The position numbers and the translations under genes are program-made. From IMG/VR virus record IMGVR_UViG_3300031825_000065, positions 1 through 24,730 of that record: a stretch of 24,730 nt of DNA; one strand, written 5' to 3'. Source of the stretch: a virus. Below are positions 20,844 through 24,730 of the stretch, one piece after another. Under the pieces are notes generated by a model. It searched no databases. It was given only the letters and a program-made list of their open reading frames with translations, and was not told the origin of the DNA. How positions within the stretch are numbered: position 1 is the stretch's first letter; every line of letters starts with the position of its first letter.

Positions 20844-20927
20844 CTCCCTTGGAGGGAGTAGCGCATCCTATGCCGTGATGGCCGCCAAGTAAACCCGCGC
20901 AGGGTTTGCATAATCGCATTTATGCGA
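20844..20927 (+). other. Three stem-loops in the capsid-gene leader
   Basis: CTCCC/GGGAG (20844-20848 with 20854-20858), AAACCC/GGGTTT (20891-20896 with 20902-20907) and TCGCAT/ATGCGA (20914-20919 with 20922-20927) are all perfect stems within 100 bases. The last abuts the GAGG ribosome site of the capsid gene. No T-run follows the first, so it is not a plain terminator. They may protect the capsid message or mark an RNA-processing point. No gene is seen in 20840-20935. Confidence 0.5.
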
Positions 20928-20935
20928 GGCTTATC

Positions 20936-22009
20936 ATGGCTGTAACTTCATTTGCTACGGGTGACAACCTAGCAGTCAAGCTCTGGTCAAAGAAGATCGC
21001 TGTTGAAGCACTGAAACAGACGTGGGTCTATAAGTTCATGGGCCGCGACGACAACAGTGTGATCCAGATCCTCGATGACACATCCAAAGGACCGGGCGAC
21101 CGGATTCGCGTGCCTCTACGCCGCCTGCTCGCCGGTAACGGTGTGATTGGCGACCTGACGCTGGAAGGCAACGAAGAACGGATCAACTATTTCAACGACG
21201 ATATCATTATCAACCAGCTTCGCCACGCTGTGCGCGAAGGCGGTAAGTTTACCCGCCAACTGGTGCCGTTTGATATCCGCGAACATGCGCGCCTTAGTCT
21301 GCAAGACTGGTGGGCAGATCGTATCGATACGTGGTTCTTCAACCAACTGTGCGGCAATGCCGGCCAGACCGATCTACGCTTTACCGGGCTGCAAACTGCC
21401 GTGGCATCCGATTCGGACCACGTTCTATTTGCCGGTGGTGCAACCACTGACCAATCGCTGTCCGCTTCCGCAACCTACCGTTTCACGCTGACGCTCATTG
21501 ATATAGCAGTCGAAAAGGCCAAGACTTTGGCCGTTCCGATTCGTCCGATCATGATTAACGGCGAAGAAAAGTATGTGTTGTTTATGCACCACAACCAAGT
21601 TACCGACTTGCGTACCAACACGAATACCGGCCAGTGGTTCGATATTCAGCGTGCTGCGATGCAGGGTGGTAATGTCACCAAGAACCCAATCTATACCGGG
21701 GCGCTGGGTGAATACAACGGTGTTGTGCTGCATGCCTCGGCGCGTGTGCCGGCGTTCTCTGCGGGTAATGCCCTGTCCTCGGACGGTGGCCGTATCGCAG
21801 CGTTCTGCGGTGCGCAGGCAATGGCAATGGCCTTTGGCCGTGAAAACGGTCCCGAACGGTTCAATTGGGTCGAAGATTATTTCGACTATGAAAACCAGTT
21901 CGGCGTCGCTGCCGGCTGCATTGCGGGCATGAAGAAGCTGATCTTCAACGGGTCTGACTTCGCTGTGATCACTATGCGGACGTGGGGTCAAGCTCACACC
22001 ACGAGCTAA
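20936..22009 (+). CDS. Major capsid protein, N4-gp56 family
   Basis: The start MAVTSFATGDNLAVKLWSKK, then FMGRDDNSVIQI and GPGDRIRVPLRRLLAGNG, are typical of the N4-gp56 (HK97-fold) capsid family, as are PIMINGEEKYVLFMHHNQV and the end region ENQFGVAAGCIAGMKK. The 357-aa length fits. ATG 20936 has GAGG 6 bases upstream; the upstream in-frame ATG at 20906 would run through a hairpin. It forms the icosahedral shell. Its base composition is visibly more GC-rich than that of the left small-gene region. Confidence 0.92.
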   Translation: MAVTSFATGDNLAVKLWSKKIAVEALKQTWVYKFMGRDDNSVIQILDDTSKGPGDRIRVPLRRLLAGNGVIGDLTLEGNEERINYFNDDIIINQLRHAVREGGKFTRQLVPFDIREHARLSLQDWWADRIDTWFFNQLCGNAGQTDLRFTGLQTAVASDSDHVLFAGGATTDQSLSASATYRFTLTLIDIAVEKAKTLAVPIRPIMINGEEKYVLFMHHNQVTDLRTNTNTGQWFDIQRAAMQGGNVTKNPIYTGALGEYNGVVLHASARVPAFSAGNALSSDGGRIAAFCGAQAMAMAFGRENGPERFNWVEDYFDYENQFGVAAGCIAGMKKLIFNGSDFAVITMRTWGQAHTTS

Positions 22010-22021
22010 TAGGAGAAGATC

Positions 22022-22492
22022 ATGGCTGCTACTTACACTGCAACGGCTTGCCAGACCAATGCATCTGGCTTTTTCCTCACCCCGCCAAAGTACATCGAAA
22101 ACGGTGGCATTGTGCGGTCGGTTTCGATTGGTATCCCGATCTCGGCATCCAACACTGCCGTTATCCAGATGGTCCCTGTTCCGAAAGGGGCATCGATCTA
22201 CGATCTGGTGTTCGCATGGGATGCAGCCGGCACGACCACGCAATTTACCGTGAACATCGGGGATGGCAATTCTACCGGTCGGTATGTTACTTCGTTTTCT
22301 GCTACCGCATCCGGCGTCTGCCGGCTCGGTGCTGGCGTCGCCAGCTTTGCAGGGGCCGGATACTCCTACTCGGCGGAAGATACGATTGACGTATTTGTCA
22401 CTGCTGTGGCCTCCGGGTCTACCACGCCCGCAGGTACGTTCCGCCTCTCGATCCTCTACTCGATGGATCAATCCACGGACGGCAATAGCTGA
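22022..22492 (+). CDS. Capsid-associated beta-rich protein, 156 aa
   Basis: AGGAGAAG precedes ATG 22022 by 4-7 bases. Located 12 bases after the capsid gene, the product has the regular strand pattern of head decoration or stabilising proteins (GGIVRSVSIGIPISASN, IYDLVFAWDAAGTTTQF) and no enzymatic motif. It resembles the protein at 13131 in size and composition. It is the last gene before the intrinsic terminator. Decoration of the capsid lattice is the likely role. Confidence 0.65.
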   Translation: MAATYTATACQTNASGFFLTPPKYIENGGIVRSVSIGIPISASNTAVIQMVPVPKGASIYDLVFAWDAAGTTTQFTVNIGDGNSTGRYVTSFSATASGVCRLGAGVASFAGAGYSYSAEDTIDVFVTAVASGSTTPAGTFRLSILYSMDQSTDGNS

Positions 22493-22515
22493 TCACATTC
22501 TGTATTCCTGACGTT

Positions 22516-22538
22516 GCCCGCCTCGGCGGGCTTTTTTT
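22516..22538 (+). terminator. Rho-independent terminator of the late operon
   Basis: GCCCGCC (22516-22522) pairs with GGCGGGC (22525-22531), followed at once by seven T residues (22532-22538). It lies 24 bases after the last structural gene. Confidence 0.92.
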
Positions 22539-22565
22539 CGTCTGTGCTAATATCCACGATGGAAG

Positions 22566-22615
22566 CCCATCATGACACGGCGCGTATGAAGCGATGGGTG
22601 TAGAAGTCCGTGTCA
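22566..22615 (+). promoter_or_regulatory. Pseudoknot-capable leader of the TPR-glycosyltransferase gene
   Basis: CCCATC (22566-22571) can pair with GATGGG (22593-22598), while TGACACGG (22573-22580) can pair with CCGTGTCA (22608-22615). The order A-B-A'-B' allows a pseudoknot or two exclusive hairpins. It lies between the terminator and the ATG at 22642 and contains no gene. It may control translation or be part of a processed leader; no riboswitch class is recognised. Confidence 0.4.
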
Positions 22616-22641
22616 CCTAACAAATTCGTCAGGAAGCGAAG

Positions 22642-24216
22642 ATGCCCATCGAAGTGCAGATGCATGAGCAAGATCCCCATGTCCGGCAATTGATCGGACT
22701 CCCTCCCTCTACGCCCAAGGTCAAGAATCCTTTCTACGATGCCACGGAGCTAGAGAAGGCCGGCAAGCACAAGGAAGCCGGCGACATCTACAAGCAGCTT
22801 CTAAATGAAGATTTCGACAACAGTGTTGTCTTAGCAGCACTTGGAATGAATCTGGCCGTGCAGGGTGAGAATGGCATGGCACATGTTATGCTGTCTCGCG
22901 CCTTGGACAAGGCGGAACAGATAGTTACAGACTTCAAGAAGGTAGGCATTATCCAGAAGGATAGTGCTGATCCCAAGATCCTTGCCGACTTCCTCAAAAC
23001 GAAGAAAGCTGAGATCATGAATGCGCTTGGCACGTGCTGGAAGCATGAGAACAAATGCGACAAGGCGCGGTACTGGTTCGAACGAGCACAATCCATCGTG
23101 CCGCCCAATGCCGACATTCAGAACAACCTTGCTACGCTCTATATCAACGAAGGCAGTCCGGAACGGGCGATGTCGCATCTAGAGCATGCCATCCAGTTGA
23201 TGCCGGGTCACTCGCAAGCGCATTGGAATCGTTCTCTTTGCTATCTGGAAATGGGAGAGTACGAAAAGGGATTCAAGGAATACAAATGGGGCAAACGGGC
23301 GGAAGTCCGTATGGATCGCGTCTATACCAACAAGGGCAAGTTACCTGAATGGGATGGTTCTCCCGGCAAGACAGTCGTGGTGTATGGAGAACAAGGGATT
23401 GGTGACGAGATCATGTTCGCGTCCTGCCTGCCGGATATGATGAAGGACTGCAAGCAAGTCATTTTTGATTGCCATAAGAAGCTGCATGTCCTATTCTGTA
23501 ATAGCTTTCCTGCACTGGATATCTACCCGACGCGAGAAGATGAAAAGATCACTTGGCCCTACAAGCAAGATGGGACGCCTCGTTACCAGATCGATGCGAA
23601 GATCGCGATGGGGGATGTTCCGCAATTCTACCGCAACCGTCTTGAGGACTTCCCCGGCACCCCGTATATACAACCTACTACGGCAAATGAGCAACGTTGG
23701 GCTGACCGTCTCGCGGCATTGCCTGCTAAACCAAAGATCGGCATTGCGTGGATCGGTGGTCACAAGAAGACAAGAGTTGAGGTCCGATCTCTTAAACTTG
23801 AACAACTACTTCCGATCCTTTCGCTAGATGCCAATTTCATCAGCTTGCAATATACCAAGTGCGAGGATGAGATTCAGGCATTCGAGATGGCGCATCCCGA
23901 CATCAAGATTCACCATTGGCCGGAAGCTAACTATTCGGAGAACTATGATGATCAGGCTGGACTTGTGGCTAATCTTGATTTGGTCATTTGTTGTTGCACC
24001 AGTCTTGTCCATTTGGCTGGCAGTATGGGAGTACCAACGTGGGTACTTACTCCTAGCCGTCCTGCATGGCGGTATCGTCTTGACCTCGACTATATGCCTT
24101 GGTATGGCCGCACTGTTACTCTTTTTCGACAACAACCCAACACGATAGAGTGGGAACCTGTGGTGGCAGAAGTACTTGAGAATTTGAAGGATCTATTGGG
24201 GGCGACAAATGCCTAG
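22642..24216 (+). CDS. TPR-repeat glycosyltransferase (GT-B fold)
   Basis: AGGA lies about 7 bases before ATG 22642. Residues about 35-215 form tetratricopeptide repeats (KHKEAGDIYKQLLNEDFDN, DIQNNLATLYINEGSPERAM, HWNRSLCYLEMGEYEKGF). The C-terminal part from about 245 is a GT9/GT41-like transferase: GEQGIGDEIMF (249-259), IGIAWIGGHKKTR, and DLVICCCTSLVHLAGSMGVP with the nucleotide-sugar-binding helix. TPR-linked GT-B enzymes such as O-GlcNAc-transferase relatives modify proteins. It probably glycosylates a virion protein or host target. It opens the unit after the terminator. Confidence 0.82.
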   Translation: MPIEVQMHEQDPHVRQLIGLPPSTPKVKNPFYDATELEKAGKHKEAGDIYKQLLNEDFDNSVVLAALGMNLAVQGENGMAHVMLSRALDKAEQIVTDFKKVGIIQKDSADPKILADFLKTKKAEIMNALGTCWKHENKCDKARYWFERAQSIVPPNADIQNNLATLYINEGSPERAMSHLEHAIQLMPGHSQAHWNRSLCYLEMGEYEKGFKEYKWGKRAEVRMDRVYTNKGKLPEWDGSPGKTVVVYGEQGIGDEIMFASCLPDMMKDCKQVIFDCHKKLHVLFCNSFPALDIYPTREDEKITWPYKQDGTPRYQIDAKIAMGDVPQFYRNRLEDFPGTPYIQPTTANEQRWADRLAALPAKPKIGIAWIGGHKKTRVEVRSLKLEQLLPILSLDANFISLQYTKCEDEIQAFEMAHPDIKIHHWPEANYSENYDDQAGLVANLDLVICCCTSLVHLAGSMGVPTWVLTPSRPAWRYRLDLDYMPWYGRTVTLFRQQPNTIEWEPVVAEVLENLKDLLGATNA

Positions 24217-24553
24217 AGGTAATCCCGGAATTAGGCGTAAACCGCTGTTACAAGCGATAGAAGAAAAGTGTCTTATCACGCATTGTGGATGTTGGATTTG
24301 GCTTGGCTGTACAGATAAAGATGGTTATGGATTCGTCCGCGATCAAGGTAAGAATAAAAAAGTGCATCGTGTATTATATGAAATGATGCGCGGCGCTTTA
24401 GGCAATAGGTTGGCATGTCATACATGCGACGTGCCAACCTGCGTAAACCCATATCATATTTTTCCCGGAACGAACTCCGAGAACCAGATTGATTCTGTTC
24501 GTAAAGGTCGTGCTGCGGGCGTAAGGAATTTTAAGCATGCCGCAAATTACTGA
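24209..24553 (+). CDS. HNH homing-type endonuclease, 114 aa
   Basis: ATG 24209 overlaps the glycosyltransferase by 8 bases. CHTCDVPTCVNPYHIFPGTN (70-89) is the zinc-binding HNH core seen in phage-borne HNH_3 nucleases, with C70, H71, C73, C78, N80 and H83. CWIWLGCTDKDGYGFV (28-43) is the usual N-terminal strand pair. Such free-standing enzymes nick DNA and often spread as selfish elements. Its base composition is lower in GC than the upstream gene, which suits recent insertion. Confidence 0.85.
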   Translation: MPRGNPGIRRKPLLQAIEEKCLITHCGCWIWLGCTDKDGYGFVRDQGKNKKVHRVLYEMMRGALGNRLACHTCDVPTCVNPYHIFPGTNSENQIDSVRKGRAAGVRNFKHAANY

Positions 24554-24730
24554 TTCATATCGTCGTCTCCAAATCCAGTTACATAAGGAAAATCCAAGCT
24601 ATGGAACCAGCGGAGCCAAACACGCGGATCGTATCCTTGACCTCGCGCAGAAACTTAAAACAAAAGACGTGCTCGACTTCGGCTGTGGAAAACAAACCCT
24701 CCAAAAAAGTCTACCCTTTCCCATCCAGAA
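24537..24730 (+). CDS. SAM-dependent methyltransferase, N-terminal part (cut by window edge)
   Basis: ATG 24537 has AAGGA 9 bases upstream and overlaps the HNH gene by 17 bases. The 64 visible residues start MPQITDSYRRLQIQLHKENP and include VLDFGCGKQTL, a class I SAM-binding loop (D-x-G-x-G). The opening is typical of small phage methyltransferases that follow YxxLQ...NPxYG. The substrate is unknown. The frame is open at the right edge. Confidence 0.7.
   Translation, partial: MPQITDSYRRLQIQLHKENPSYGTSGAKHADRILDLAQKLKTKDVLDFGCGKQTLQKSLPFPIQ

Noticed and set aside
21425-22471. 348-aa frame on the minus strand
   Set aside because: It is antisense to the major capsid and decoration genes, whose frames show clear families and ribosome sites. 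Its arginine/cysteine-rich composition is typical of a shadow frame.

Overview
The window is one stretch of a tailed bacteriophage genome (Caudoviricetes). It carries a small and a large terminase subunit, a P22-like portal, a scaffold-like protein, an N4-gp56-type major capsid protein, a pectate-lyase-like tailspike and a three-helix holin. No tail-tube or tape-measure gene is visible, so a short-tailed particle is the simplest inference. Shine-Dalgarno sites, an extended -10 sigma70-type promoter and a classical intrinsic terminator fit a bacterial, probably Gram-negative host. No host-specific gene is seen.

Layout. (1) Positions 1-129 hold the start of a leftward gene with a zinc motif. 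(2) A promoter at 217-244 faces right into a structured, apparently untranslated stretch (about 250-505). This stretch ends in a tRNA-like cloverleaf with CCA. A rightward run of very small early-type genes follows (562-2330). (3) A leftward operon (5740 down to 2388) encodes, in transcription order, a 77-aa protein, a mini sliding clamp, a 39-aa membrane peptide, a DUF932 protein, two micro-peptides of 20 and 24 aa that are almost entirely hydrophobic, a 117-aa unknown, an HTH/zinc protein and the holin. (4) A non-coding divergent region (5741-6465) is rich in inverted repeats. (5) A long rightward late operon (6466-22492) encodes packaging, capsid and adsorption proteins with interspersed modifying enzymes, and ends at an intrinsic terminator (22516-22538). 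(6) A new rightward unit begins with a TPR-glycosyltransferase, followed by an HNH nuclease and a methyltransferase cut by the window edge.

The standout observation is two exact matches to the canonical bacterial chromosomal parS centromere consensus (TGTTNCACGTGAAACA) at 4856-4871 and 6060-6075, both intergenic and flanking the clamp/77-aa gene pair. The second sits between two other perfect inverted repeats. No ParA or ParB gene is in the window. This suggests host ParB recruitment, a plasmid-like phase, or a ParB decoy.

Other notable features are a tRNA-like element with a 3-nt anticodon loop, repeated long out-of-frame overlaps between consecutive genes, micro-membrane-protein genes, a 764-aa repeat protein whose protein repeats are kept while codons differ, a set of modification enzymes (FkbM methyltransferase, 2OG-Fe(II) oxygenase, TPR-glycosyltransferase, methyltransferase) within or just after the structural genes, and a pseudoknot-capable leader before the glycosyltransferase. 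All function calls come from reading motifs by eye; no database search was run.
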